43,003 nucleotides of DNA from an uncultured Bacteroides sp. (GTDB lineage: Bacteria; Bacteroidota; Bacteroidia; Bacteroidales; Bacteroidaceae), in NCBI GenBank assembly GCA_900544675.1, contig UQVZ01000025.1:1-43003 (forward strand), written 5' to 3'. Positions 1-8,034 of this stretch are shown here, piece by piece. A program made the translations under genes and the position numbers. The notes below the pieces were generated by a model. The model was not told the origin of the DNA. It worked only from the letters and a program-made list of their open reading frames with translations, and did not search any database. The number at the start of each line of letters is the position of its first letter. Position 1 is the stretch's first letter.

Positions 1-27
1 TATAATTAGGAATGTATTAGTTTGATG

Positions 28-35
28 CAAAGATA
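28..35 (-). promoter_or_regulatory. Bacteroidales -7 box for a gene left of the window
   Basis: The minus strand reads TATCTTTG, a match to the TAnnTTTG consensus of the Bacteroidetes primary sigma factor. It points left, out of the window, so it would serve a gene starting before position 1. No TTTG is seen at the usual distance upstream, so the call rests on the -7 box alone. Confidence 0.35.
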
Positions 36-103
36 AAGAAAATCTTGAAAGGGGAAAGTATGAATGAAGATAAAATTATGCAGATTGGAAGTTTTTATAA
101 CAA

Positions 104-173
104 AAGAAGCATACAGACACAGGGATGTTCCAAGCTGAATCAGGCTTTTGAACGTTGTGTCTGTATGCTTCTT
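104..173 (-). terminator. Large hairpin terminator after the lipoprotein gene
   Basis: An 18-bp perfect inverted repeat (104-121 with 156-173, AAGAAGCATACAGACACA and its complement) encloses a 34-nt loop with further pairing of GTTC/GAAC and AAGC/GCTT. On the minus strand a T-rich stretch follows. It sits 20 bp after the lipoprotein stop codon, so it most likely ends the wzi-lipoprotein unit. The stem is unusually long for an intrinsic terminator. Confidence 0.7.
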
Positions 174-193
174 GGTTTATGAGTATCTGTCTG

Positions 194-643
194 TCAGAAG
201 CTGATAAACTCCAGTGTAGCGTAATCCGATTGTAATACGAGGTGTTTGCCGTCGGCTTTCAGTATGTCAAATGTAGTTTCGGTAGCATTGATGCCATAAG
301 GCAACAGCTTTTCTACAGGCACGTCTTCGCCGTTGTCTCCCGTAGACTGACGGTACTTGAAATCTTTCATGACAGCCTGGCTATGGTCTTCGTTGAGGTA
401 AAAGTGTCCGACATAAGTGCCATATCCATGGGTGCATTGCTTTTCGGCAAGCTCTACGATTTGCAGTTGGATGCTATAGAAAATACGCGGACAATCGCGA
501 TGAACCGTACCGTCGGCATGTGTCGTGAACTGTTCCAGTTTCCACATGCCCTCTATGTTTCCGTCAATCGGTTTTTTCTCGCATGCTGTAATCAAAGCGA
601 GCAAACCTATCATAAATAATAAGTGAATAGTCTTCATATTCAT
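194..643 (-). CDS. Small lipoprotein, lipocalin-like
   Basis: This encodes about 149 residues if translation begins at the first codon of ATG-AAT-ATG-AAG; the in-frame extension upstream has no support. A hydrophobic segment ends in a lipobox (L-I-T-A-C, Cys about residue 21), so the product should be a lipoprotein. The rest (GMWKLEQF near the start of the mature part, alternating beta-like stretches, a C-terminal TLEFISF) resembles the small lipocalin-like domains common in Bacteroides lipoproteins. It lies 44 bp after wzi on the same strand and is probably co-transcribed with it. The ligand is unknown and the fold is inferred from pattern only. Confidence 0.7.
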   Translation of the reverse strand: MNMKTIHLLFMIGLLALITACEKKPIDGNIEGMWKLEQFTTHADGTVHRDCPRIFYSIQLQIVELAEKQCTHGYGTYVGHFYLNEDHSQAVMKDFKYRQSTGDNGEDVPVEKLLPYGINATETTFDILKADGKHLVLQSDYATLEFISF

Positions 644-687
644 TAATGTATAAACTGAAAAACTCAAGAATTTACAAACTCAAAAAC

Positions 688-2178
688 TTAAAAGATTCTT
701 CCCGTCTTCTTGATGGTCAAAATGCCGCCCGTAGAGTTGCCTAAGTAATTTCCCCGGTCGAGCCCCATGCCTACCGAAGCGCTCCATCCCGTTGCCCATT
801 TAGGACTGTAAGTCACTTCGTAAAGCGAACTGAACTGTTTGCGTTGCTTGTCCAACGGCGTTGCATAGGTACCCCAATGACGGGCAAACGAAATCAAGAC
901 ACGCCAGTTCCATTCATCACTGGGATTGCCTTCGACGCCTATGTGCTGTGCACGCACGCGGTTGCTCTTGAACGTGATTTTTCCATCCTTATTATATATA
1001 GGACCCGGCAGGAACGGGTTGCCCATGCCTTGTCCCCAATGCTGCCAGGCCTGATAGCAATAATTGTTGTAATAATTGTCTCCTGCACTGACCTGATAAC
1101 CCAGTGTGCCGGCAAACTCATCATACAGAAGCGGTCCGGTCTGCTGTTTGGTGGACATTCCTTCCCATACCACGGCACTTATCCAGCGGTTTTGGGGAAA
1201 ATCGACTTCAATTCCCAGCTGACCGTCTTTCCAGCGTCCATATTGCCATACCATTTGTGAATGGTCGTCGAAATAATGGTCCAGGTAAGCACGGAAGCGC
1301 CAGTCGTTGACGTAATAGGTCAAGGCAAAGTTCCAGCTTCCCAAATGATTGCCTTCCACGTTTACCTGGTCGCCCCATGGTGTATCGCTTCCGCCGCTCA
1401 TCGGGATAAAAGCCTTGAAGAAACTTTTCAGCCCACCGGGCATATCTACGTTGACCGAACTGGTTCCGTCGGCATTCTTTTTCATTTGAGCTCCGGCAAA
1501 CTGGGCAGCCATCAATAAGCCGAGTTCGAATTCTACCGGGAATTTCTCGCGGTTCCCGATGCGGAACATCAGCGACTTGCTATGATACAAGACGTGTTTT
1601 CCCCAATAGTTTCCGGCAGATGCAAAGTCTTCCTGCCAGTTCCAGTCGGTAAACGCTCCGTAGGCAAGATGCCCTTTTAAAGAAAGCCATTTACCTGTAC
1701 CGGGAACAGCGACGTATTCGGGAATATCGATTCTGACCTGAGGAACAGGGCGTGCGTTGGGACCTTCTACCATCATGCCGCTACTCAACCGTTCATTCTT
1801 GACAAGTGGAAAGCCGGGACGTTCTTTGCTGCCGATGCTGAGCCGCAAGAATTTCCAGGCAATGTCGGCGTATGCTTGCTGTACCACGAAGCTGGATACC
1901 TGGTCAGCAGCCCCGGCTAAATCAAGTCCTGCTTCGATGCGCCAGTCGTGTTTTAATGCTTTGTTGTAATGCAGCCCGGCACGGATATAGCCGCTGTTAG
2001 GCTTTTGGCTGGACAGCCCATATCGGTTAGCTGTAAACCAAAGCGGAGCGTAGGTACCGTTCGATATATTGCCACTTGCTTCAATACGGTAGGTAAGGGT
2101 AGTATCTGCCTGCCGGGCAATGGCTGGCAAGGATAGGCAACCTGCTGCCAACCATAAAGTCAGTTTCTTCCAATTCAT
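688..2178 (-). CDS. wzi: Capsule assembly protein, Wzi family
   Basis: This 496-residue protein has a cleavable signal peptide (hydrophobic WLAAGCLSLPAIA) followed by a region rich in aromatic residues with alternating strands, as expected for an outer-membrane beta-barrel. Features such as APLWFTANRYG near the N terminus, GSKERPGFP, and repeated W-G-Y/F motifs match the Bacteroidetes Wzi family. Wzi of E. coli K30 is an outer-membrane barrel that helps hold capsule at the cell surface. The gene is far from the capsule cluster at 26.7-43 kb, so it may serve several capsules. It has its own -7 box and is followed by a small lipoprotein gene. The family is fairly secure; its role in this organism is inferred. 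Confidence 0.85.
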   Translation of the reverse strand: MNWKKLTLWLAAGCLSLPAIARQADTTLTYRIEASGNISNGTYAPLWFTANRYGLSSQKPNSGYIRAGLHYNKALKHDWRIEAGLDLAGAADQVSSFVVQQAYADIAWKFLRLSIGSKERPGFPLVKNERLSSGMMVEGPNARPVPQVRIDIPEYVAVPGTGKWLSLKGHLAYGAFTDWNWQEDFASAGNYWGKHVLYHSKSLMFRIGNREKFPVEFELGLLMAAQFAGAQMKKNADGTSSVNVDMPGGLKSFFKAFIPMSGGSDTPWGDQVNVEGNHLGSWNFALTYYVNDWRFRAYLDHYFDDHSQMVWQYGRWKDGQLGIEVDFPQNRWISAVVWEGMSTKQQTGPLLYDEFAGTLGYQVSAGDNYYNNYCYQAWQHWGQGMGNPFLPGPIYNKDGKITFKSNRVRAQHIGVEGNPSDEWNWRVLISFARHWGTYATPLDKQRKQFSSLYEVTYSPKWATGWSASVGMGLDRGNYLGNSTGGILTIKKTGRIF

Positions 2179-2204
2179 GTCGATTAGGTGTTGAAAATAC
2201 GGTG

Positions 2205-2212
2205 CAAAGGTA
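2205..2212 (-). promoter_or_regulatory. -7 box of the wzi promoter
   Basis: The minus strand reads TACCTTTG (TAnnTTTG consensus) 27 bp before the wzi start codon, giving a leader of about 20 nt. No clear -33 TTTG is seen at normal spacing. Confidence 0.5.
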
Positions 2213-2238
2213 ACAAATATTTGATATATTCCTGTTGT

Positions 2239-3264
2239 TTACCGGATATTCCTACGATTTAGTGCCTGCTGGTAACGGCGGGCATTGGCCAAATGCTGGT
2301 TCATGGTACGGGCAAAGTTATGGGTGCCCGAGAAATCTTCCTTGGCACACATATAAAGATAATCGTGATGCGTGTAGTTCAGCACGCTTTCGATGCCTTG
2401 AATGCTGGGGATGCGGATGGGGCCGGGAGGCAATCCGGCATATTTGTAGGTGTTATAGGGACTGTCTGTTTCCAGGTGTTTATGGAGGATGCGCCGTAAC
2501 CCGAATGCCTTCAGGCTGAATTTGACCGTGGGGTCTGCCTGTAACAACATTCCCCGTTGCAGGCGGTTCATATACAATCCGGCTACGATGGGTTTCTCTG
2601 CCTGATTGGCTGTTTCTTCGTCGACGATGGATGCCAGGGTGCTGACTTCGGTAGGGGTGAGCCCGATAGCCTTGGCTTGGGCGGTACGTTTGTCATTCCA
2701 AAAACGTTGGTGTTCTTTCTGCATACGGGCAATGAAGTCTTTGTCGCTGATGTTCCAATACACTTCATACGTATTCGGGATGAACAGGGCAGGGAGGGTG
2801 CACGAGTCGTAGCCCAATGTGGCACAATATGTGCTGTCGTTCAGCAGACGGGCTATGGTCGCCGAGTCGGTCATCAGCTGGCGTGAGACTGCCTTGCACA
2901 AGTGTCCGATGGTACGCACGCTGGGTACGGTAACGGATACAGGAGTCTGGTTGCCTGCCTGCAGGGTGCGGAAGATGTTCCAGCTTCGTTCTTCCGGCTG
3001 GAAGCGGTATGCACCCGTATGGATGTGGCCGGCATAGTGGGTATAGGATGCCAGCAGGCGGAATCCGGTCAGTCGGGACGCATGCAACTGGTTCTCCAGT
3101 TTGTAATATACCGAATCGATGTTGTCATCCTCATCTATATAAAGAAAGGTGGCTTCCTTTAGTTGAAGCGGGCGGTTCATCAGGCAGGCGTATCCGGCCG
3201 CGATGCCCGAAGCGAGGACAAGGAGTACGATACCCAGTCCGATAAGCAGTCTTTTCTTTTTCAT
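2239..3264 (-). CDS. mltG: Endolytic murein transglycosylase MltG (YceG-like)
   Basis: MltG cleaves nascent glycan strands in the periplasm and so sets their length. The 341-residue product begins MKKKRLLIGLG with one N-terminal membrane anchor (about residues 7-27), then a LysM-like region and a C-terminal YceG domain. That domain shows the family signatures LASIVDEET, with the catalytic Glu, and PGPIRIPSI. I chose the start at 3264 because a complete promoter (TTTG-N20-TATCTTTG) lies just upstream; the longer reading frame would begin before that promoter. In E. coli yceG neighbours tmk; here it stands between wzi and a small membrane-protein gene. Confidence 0.92.
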   Translation of the reverse strand: MKKKRLLIGLGIVLLVLASGIAAGYACLMNRPLQLKEATFLYIDEDDNIDSVYYKLENQLHASRLTGFRLLASYTHYAGHIHTGAYRFQPEERSWNIFRTLQAGNQTPVSVTVPSVRTIGHLCKAVSRQLMTDSATIARLLNDSTYCATLGYDSCTLPALFIPNTYEVYWNISDKDFIARMQKEHQRFWNDKRTAQAKAIGLTPTEVSTLASIVDEETANQAEKPIVAGLYMNRLQRGMLLQADPTVKFSLKAFGLRRILHKHLETDSPYNTYKYAGLPPGPIRIPSIQGIESVLNYTHHDYLYMCAKEDFSGTHNFARTMNQHLANARRYQQALNRRNIR

Positions 3265-3293
3265 CCTTTTGTTTTCTGATTCAAATTTGGCGG

Positions 3294-3325
3294 CAAAGAT
3301 AGCGTATTTCCTTTCATTATGCAAA
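3294..3325 (-). promoter_or_regulatory. Complete Bacteroidales promoter of mltG
   Basis: On the minus strand TTTG (complement of 3322-3325) and TATCTTTG (complement of 3294-3301) are separated by exactly 20 bp, fitting the Bacteroides -33/-7 consensus. The predicted RNA start near 3287 lies 23 bp before the chosen mltG ATG, which settles the start codon. Confidence 0.75.
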
Positions 3326-3374
3326 CATGCGGATATTGTCATCGCTTTGAAACCGGATTGAGATATCTCTTGCT

Positions 3375-3382
3375 TACTTTTG
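3375..3382 (+). promoter_or_regulatory. -7 box upstream of the 39-aa ORF
   Basis: TACTTTTG matches TAnnTTTG and lies 16 bp before the ATG of the small ORF. A TTTG at 3346-3349 is 25 bp upstream, a little far for a -33 element. It supports transcription of the small ORF away from mltG. Confidence 0.45.
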
Positions 3383-3397
3383 TCAAAAAAGAAATTT

Positions 3398-3517
3398 ATG
3401 GATACAAGTGTTTTTGTCAGAAAGCCAAATCCCTGGTGGGTAATTGTGTTGATGCTGCTCGTGGCGGGTATGTATCTTTTCTATTTGGGATATAGCCTTT
3501 ACTGTTTCGGGCATTGA
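3398..3517 (+). CDS. 39-residue single-pass membrane protein
   Basis: The ORF runs ATG to TGA and encodes a peptide beginning MDTSVFVRKPNPWWVIVLML. After a short polar N terminus with Arg-Lys comes one hydrophobic helix (about residues 13-37), ending C-F-G-H. The charge pattern suggests the N terminus is inside. It is framed by a -7 box 16 bp upstream and a strong hairpin terminator 10 bp downstream, which is the layout of a real small gene. I do not recognise a family, and a function cannot be given. It could still be a chance frame inside a short transcript, but hydrophobicity, promoter and terminator together argue against that. Confidence 0.6.
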   Translation: MDTSVFVRKPNPWWVIVLMLLVAGMYLFYLGYSLYCFGH

Positions 3518-3526
3518 TTGAATAAA

Positions 3527-3566
3527 AAAATCTCCCAAGCCAGCGATATGCTGACCGGGAGATTTT
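3527..3566. terminator. Bidirectional terminator between the small ORF and clpB
   Basis: AAAATCTCCC (3527-3536) pairs with GGGAGATTTT (3557-3566). A-rich and T-rich flanks make the hairpin usable in both directions, serving the small + strand ORF and the - strand clpB. Confidence 0.75.
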
Positions 3567-3595
3567 ACTTATTTGAATGAACTATTATTGGTATT

Positions 3596-6184
3596 TCAGT
3601 TGCGGAACTTCAAGCCGTCGGCACTGCGTTCTACCACAATCGGTTTCGTGCGGTCGACTTCCTGAGCCAGCAATTTCTTCGACAAGTCATTCAGCAGGTA
3701 GCGTTGGATGGCACGTTTGACAGGACGGGCACCAAATTCCGGATCGAATCCGGCAGTTGCCAAGAACTCTACGGCTTCATCCGTCATCTGCAGCGTGACT
3801 CCGTTGTCGGCAAGCATCTTCTGGATACCGTTGATTTGCAAGCGGACAATCTGCTTAATCTGTTCTTTGTCAAGCGGCTGGAACATGATGATTTCGTCGA
3901 TACGGTTCAAGAACTCCGGACGGATGGTCTTCTTCAGCATCTCCATCACTTCTTTCTTGGTCTCTTCTACAATCTGGTCGTGGTTCTGAGCATTGATTTT
4001 CTCAAACTGGCTCTGGATGTACGAGCTTCCCAAGTTGGAGGTCATGATGATGATGGTGTTCTTGAAGTTTACCGTACGTCCCTTATTGTCGGTCAGACGT
4101 CCGTCGTCCAATACCTGAAGCAGGATGTTGAACACATCGGGGTGTGCTTTCTCAATTTCATCGAACAGCACGACCGAGTAAGGTTTACGGCGCACGGCTT
4201 CGGTCAACTGTCCGCCTTCATCATAACCGACGTATCCCGGAGGCGCACCGATCAGACGTGAAACGGTATGTTTCTCTTGATACTCACTCATATCGATACG
4301 GGTCATCAGCGACTCGTCGTCGAACAGATATTCGGCCAAGGCCTTTGCCAGTTCGGTCTTACCTACACCGGTTGTACCCAGGAAGATGAACGAGCCTATC
4401 GGACGTTTCGGGTCTTGCAGACCTGCACGGCTACGGCGTACGGCATCGGCTACCGCTTCGATGGCCTCGTCCTGACCGATGACACGTTTGTGCAACTCGT
4501 CTTCCAGATGAAGCAGCTTGTCGCGTTCGCTTTGCAGCATCTTGCTGACCGGTATGCCTGTCCAGCGCGATACCACGTCGGCAATGTCTTCTGCCGTCAC
4601 TTCTTCCTTAATCATGGCACTGTCGCCTTGTTTCTTCTTCAGGTCTTCCTGAATGCTCTTTATCTCATTGTCCAAAGCCTGGAGTTTTCCGTACCGGATT
4701 TCTGCCACTTTACCGTAGTTGCCTTCCCGTTCGGCACGGTCAGCTTCAAACTTCAGTTGCTCAATTTCCTTTTTGTTCTGCTGAATCTTGTTCACCAGTT
4801 CCTTCTCGCTTTGCCATTTGGCACGGTACGAAGAATCCTGTTCTTTCAGTTCGGCAATCTCTTTGTTCAACTGGGCAAGCTTGGCTTCATCCTTTTCCCG
4901 CTTGATGGCTTCACGCTCGATTTCCAATTGTTTCAGCCGGCGTTCGATTTCATCCAGCTCTTCGGGAAGTGAGTCGCGCTCCATCCTCAGCTTGGCGGCA
5001 GCCTCATCCATCAGGTCTATCGCCTTATCGGGCAAGAAACGGTCGGTGATGTACCGGTTGCTCAATTCGACAGCGGCAATGATGGCTTCGTCTTTGATGC
5101 GCACCTGATGGTGGTTCTCGTAACGTTCCTTCAGTCCACGCAGGATGGAGATGGAACTTGCCGTGTCCGGTTCGTCTACCATGACGGTCTGGAAACGACG
5201 TTCGAGTGCCTTATCCTTTTCGAAATACTTCTGGTATTCGTCCAAGGTCGTCGCGCCGATGCTTCTCAGTTCGCCACGTGCCAAAGCCGGTTTCAGAATA
5301 TTGGCGGCATCCATCGCACCTTCACCTTTGCCTGCACCTACCAAGGTATGGATTTCATCGATGAACAGGATGATGTTCCCTTCCGATTTCTTCACCTCGT
5401 TGATGACCGATTTCAGACGTTCCTCGAATTCGCCTTTGTATTTGGCGCCGGCAATCAGCGCACCCATATCCAATGAGTAAAGCTGCTTGTTCTTTAAGTT
5501 CTCGGGCACATCGCCACGCAGGATACGTTGGGCAAGACCTTCTACGATGGCTGTCTTACCAGTACCCGGCTCACCGATCAGAATCGGGTTGTTCTTTGTA
5601 CGGCGGCTCAGTATCTGCAGCACCCGGCGGATTTCCTCGTCACGCCCGATGACCGGGTCCAGCTTGCCGTTGCGGGCTGCCTCAATCAGGTTGATGGCGT
5701 ACTTGTTCAGCGACTGATACGTGTCTTCGCTGGATTGCGAAGTGACGTTTTGTCCCTGACGCAGTTCGTTGATGGCAGAACGCAGTTCCGTGTCGGTCAG
5801 TCCCGCGTCTTTCAGCATGGTGGCTACCGTGCTCTTCACGTTGAGCAGGGCAAGCAGCAAGGCTTCCAGCGATACATACTCGTCGCCCAATTGTTTTGAG
5901 TAGTCGATGGCTTTCTGCAATACTTCGTTCGTTTCACGGCTCAGATAAGGCTCGCCTCCCGAAACCTTCGGAAGAGAAGCTATCTGTTTGTCGAGCACCG
6001 TTTGAATCTGCTGGCCGTTGACGCCCAGTTTCTGGAAAATGAAGTTCGTTACATTTTCGCCTACCTTCAGCACCCCTGCCAGCAAATGTTCCGGCTCGAT
6101 AGCTTGCTGTCCGCGGCTCTGTACCAGATTGACCGCTTCCTGCACAGCCTCTTGCGATTTGATAGTAAAGTTGTTAAAGTTCAT
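3596..6184 (-). CDS. clpB: ATP-dependent disaggregase ClpB
   Basis: ClpB is the cytosolic Hsp100 hexamer that, with DnaK, pulls proteins out of aggregates. The 862 residues match the usual family length. Order: Clp N-domain (about 1-145), NBD1 with Walker A GEPGTGKT near 205 and Walker B LFIDEIHTLVGAG, a long charged coiled-coil middle domain (about 405-525) rich in E/K/Q heptads, NBD2 with GTTGVGKTELAKAL near 605, and the small C-terminal domain. The middle domain separates ClpB from ClpA and ClpC. A Shine-Dalgarno-like AAGGAGA stands about 10 nt before ATG, unusual for this phylum. No clear -7 box was found upstream, which may mean a stress-type promoter. Confidence 0.97.
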   Translation of the reverse strand: MNFNNFTIKSQEAVQEAVNLVQSRGQQAIEPEHLLAGVLKVGENVTNFIFQKLGVNGQQIQTVLDKQIASLPKVSGGEPYLSRETNEVLQKAIDYSKQLGDEYVSLEALLLALLNVKSTVATMLKDAGLTDTELRSAINELRQGQNVTSQSSEDTYQSLNKYAINLIEAARNGKLDPVIGRDEEIRRVLQILSRRTKNNPILIGEPGTGKTAIVEGLAQRILRGDVPENLKNKQLYSLDMGALIAGAKYKGEFEERLKSVINEVKKSEGNIILFIDEIHTLVGAGKGEGAMDAANILKPALARGELRSIGATTLDEYQKYFEKDKALERRFQTVMVDEPDTASSISILRGLKERYENHHQVRIKDEAIIAAVELSNRYITDRFLPDKAIDLMDEAAAKLRMERDSLPEELDEIERRLKQLEIEREAIKREKDEAKLAQLNKEIAELKEQDSSYRAKWQSEKELVNKIQQNKKEIEQLKFEADRAEREGNYGKVAEIRYGKLQALDNEIKSIQEDLKKKQGDSAMIKEEVTAEDIADVVSRWTGIPVSKMLQSERDKLLHLEDELHKRVIGQDEAIEAVADAVRRSRAGLQDPKRPIGSFIFLGTTGVGKTELAKALAEYLFDDESLMTRIDMSEYQEKHTVSRLIGAPPGYVGYDEGGQLTEAVRRKPYSVVLFDEIEKAHPDVFNILLQVLDDGRLTDNKGRTVNFKNTIIIMTSNLGSSYIQSQFEKINAQNHDQIVEETKKEVMEMLKKTIRPEFLNRIDEIIMFQPLDKEQIKQIVRLQINGIQKMLADNGVTLQMTDEAVEFLATAGFDPEFGARPVKRAIQRYLLNDLSKKLLAQEVDRTKPIVVERSADGLKFRN

Positions 6185-6379
6185 ATTGTATTCTCCTTTT
6201 TTATTTCTTTATCGATTGATTACGCTTAGTACTCATCAAATACTTTGCCAAAGCTTATCAGAGGTGCTTATCTGTCTAAATGTCAGTGTATTATCTCTCT
6301 CTCCTGCAATATTGTCTTACTTTCGTACAAATTGTCAGCGAAGTTTTTTGTATCTTTATCCCCGAAACCGATTGAAGAT

Positions 6380-6967
6380 ATGAATATGGAAAAGAAAATA
6401 CCTTTCGACCCTGTGGTGATGCTGATAGACGCATCGTATCTGAACCGTGTAGGAAACGATTTGAAAGCTCATTTCGCTCCGATAGTGAAACGTGAATTGC
6501 CGAAAGCCGATTTGGCTGTGCTGTTGGAATGTCTGGCTTTGGATGCGGGCATACCGTTGGGCGAAGGGAAAGTGCAGGTGATTTTCATTTATGATGGCGC
6601 CTCCCGTCGCTTTACGTTTTGCACTCCTTCCGATTTGGAAAAGGAAATTCACTCGATGGCATTCAAAAGCAAGCTGGGTGAGTTCTCCTTGTATGCCTTC
6701 CAGCCTTCGGAGTTTGCTGCCCGTGAAGACTTGTTCTTCGAGTCGCTCCAGTTGGTCGGCGAATCGAAAGAAGCGCGCTGGGTGATTGTCGTGCCTGATG
6801 AGGACGGTTACGGAAGCCGTATGGGCGACTATATAAATAAGGTAGAGAAAAAAGATTCCATTACGGTGTTCGGCATGAATCCGCCTGCCTGTACCGGTGG
6901 CTTTACATTCGAGATGTTGGGGTTTGCCGTTCTCCAGTCGTTGGGCATTCGTGCCGATGAGTTGTAA
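6380..6967 (+). CDS. Conserved hypothetical protein, possible NYN/PIN-like fold
   Basis: The 195-residue protein starts MNMEKKIPFDP; the in-frame stretch upstream is not protein-like, so 6380 (or 6386) is preferred. It opens with the strand VVMLIDASYLNRVG and has further strand-acid stretches VQVIFIYDGASRR and WVIVVPDEDGYGSRMGDYI. These resemble the spaced acidic residues of NYN/PIN-type nuclease folds, but that is only my reading of the pattern. The family looks restricted to Bacteroidales. The lysR-type gene starts 14 bp downstream behind a good Shine-Dalgarno, so the two are probably one operon. No function can be assigned. Confidence 0.75.
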   Translation: MNMEKKIPFDPVVMLIDASYLNRVGNDLKAHFAPIVKRELPKADLAVLLECLALDAGIPLGEGKVQVIFIYDGASRRFTFCTPSDLEKEIHSMAFKSKLGEFSLYAFQPSEFAAREDLFFESLQLVGESKEARWVIVVPDEDGYGSRMGDYINKVEKKDSITVFGMNPPACTGGFTFEMLGFAVLQSLGIRADEL

Positions 6968-6981
6968 ACGGAGGAAATGTT

Positions 6982-7908
6982 ATGTCTGATTTCCGCTTGA
7001 AGGTTTTTTATTCGGTTGCCAAGAACCTGAGCTTTACCAAAGCCTCGCAGGAACTGTTTGTGAGCCAGCCTGCCATAACCAAACACATTCACGAGTTGGA
7101 GCGGCTGTATCAGGTGCGGCTTTTCAATCGGCTGGGCAATAAGATATCGCTGACCGAAGCCGGGCGTTTGCTGCTGGAATACAGCGAACGGATTTTGGGA
7201 GAATACCGGAAGCTGGAATACAGCATGCATCTGTTGCATAACGAGTATAACGGACAGTTGCGTTTGGGGGCAAGCACCACCATTGCGCAATATATTCTGC
7301 CGCCTATACTTGCCGAATACACCCGTCAGTACCCCAAAATCAAGTTGACATTGATTGAAACCAATTCGCGTAATGTGGAACAGGTTCTGCAAGAGCATAG
7401 CATTGACTTGGGCATGGTGGAGGGAGTTTCCCGTTTGCCTAACCTGCGTTATGAAGCTTTTCTTTGCGACGAATTGCTTCCTGTCACGTCCGTGACGGCA
7501 GAACGAGGGTTGGGAGAGGAAATTTCACTGGAAGAATTCAAGCAGATACCCTTGATACTTCGGGAGCGGGGATCGGGCACGCTTGATACCATCGAAGCCG
7601 CATTGGCAGAAAAGGGGGTGAAGCTTTCTTCACTCAATGTGCGGATGCATTTGGGGAGTACAGAGGGCATCAAGTCTTTCTTAAGGTATAGCCCTTGCAT
7701 GGGGATTGTTTCGGTATTTGCTATCCGGCGCGAATTGGAAGAAAACGTTTTCCGGATTACTGATATCGAAGGCTTATGTTTCCAGCGTCAGTTTTGTTTC
7801 GTGTCTCAGCAGGGAGAAGAGGACGAGACCGTCCTCAACTTTATACGTTTCGTCTTCCGCTATTTGCAAGAGCACCGGATTTCGGGACGGATAAAGAGTG
7901 GTCAGTAA
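6982..7908 (+). CDS. LysR-family transcriptional regulator
   Basis: The 308 residues have the standard LysR layout: an N-terminal winged helix-turn-helix (about 1-60, with SFTKASQELFVSQPAITKHI) and a periplasmic-binding-protein-like effector domain (about 90-300, LRLGASTTIAQYILPPIL). The sequence GGAGG lies 7 nt before ATG. It follows the 195-residue unknown gene in one likely operon. Two genes further on is a YeiH-type exporter, and in enterobacteria the regulator gene yeiE neighbours yeiH, so it might control that exporter. cstA lies between them here, so the link is weak. Specificity is unknown. Confidence 0.93.
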   Translation: MSDFRLKVFYSVAKNLSFTKASQELFVSQPAITKHIHELERLYQVRLFNRLGNKISLTEAGRLLLEYSERILGEYRKLEYSMHLLHNEYNGQLRLGASTTIAQYILPPILAEYTRQYPKIKLTLIETNSRNVEQVLQEHSIDLGMVEGVSRLPNLRYEAFLCDELLPVTSVTAERGLGEEISLEEFKQIPLILRERGSGTLDTIEAALAEKGVKLSSLNVRMHLGSTEGIKSFLRYSPCMGIVSVFAIRRELEENVFRITDIEGLCFQRQFCFVSQQGEEDETVLNFIRFVFRYLQEHRISGRIKSGQ

Positions 7909-7984
7909 ACCGGCACTTATTCTCTTTTTTCATTTTGGATGCATCCTGTCGTTTCTTTGATAATAAGAGGTGATAGGTAATAAA

Positions 7985-8028
7985 AGCCCCTATATTTGTC
8001 TTTATATTGTATGACAGATATAGGGGCT
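7985..8028. terminator. Bidirectional terminator between lysR and cstA
   Basis: AGCCCCTATAT pairs with ATATAGGGGCT at the ends of a 44-nt stretch, and the pairing continues through TTGTC/GACAG with a one-base offset. It separates the convergent lysR (+) and cstA (-) genes. Confidence 0.8.
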
Positions 8029-8034
8029 GAATAG

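Noticed and set aside
2239..3342. Long 367-residue version of MltG
   Set aside because: Its first 26 codons lie over and upstream of a complete promoter; the membrane anchor follows directly after the ATG at 3264.
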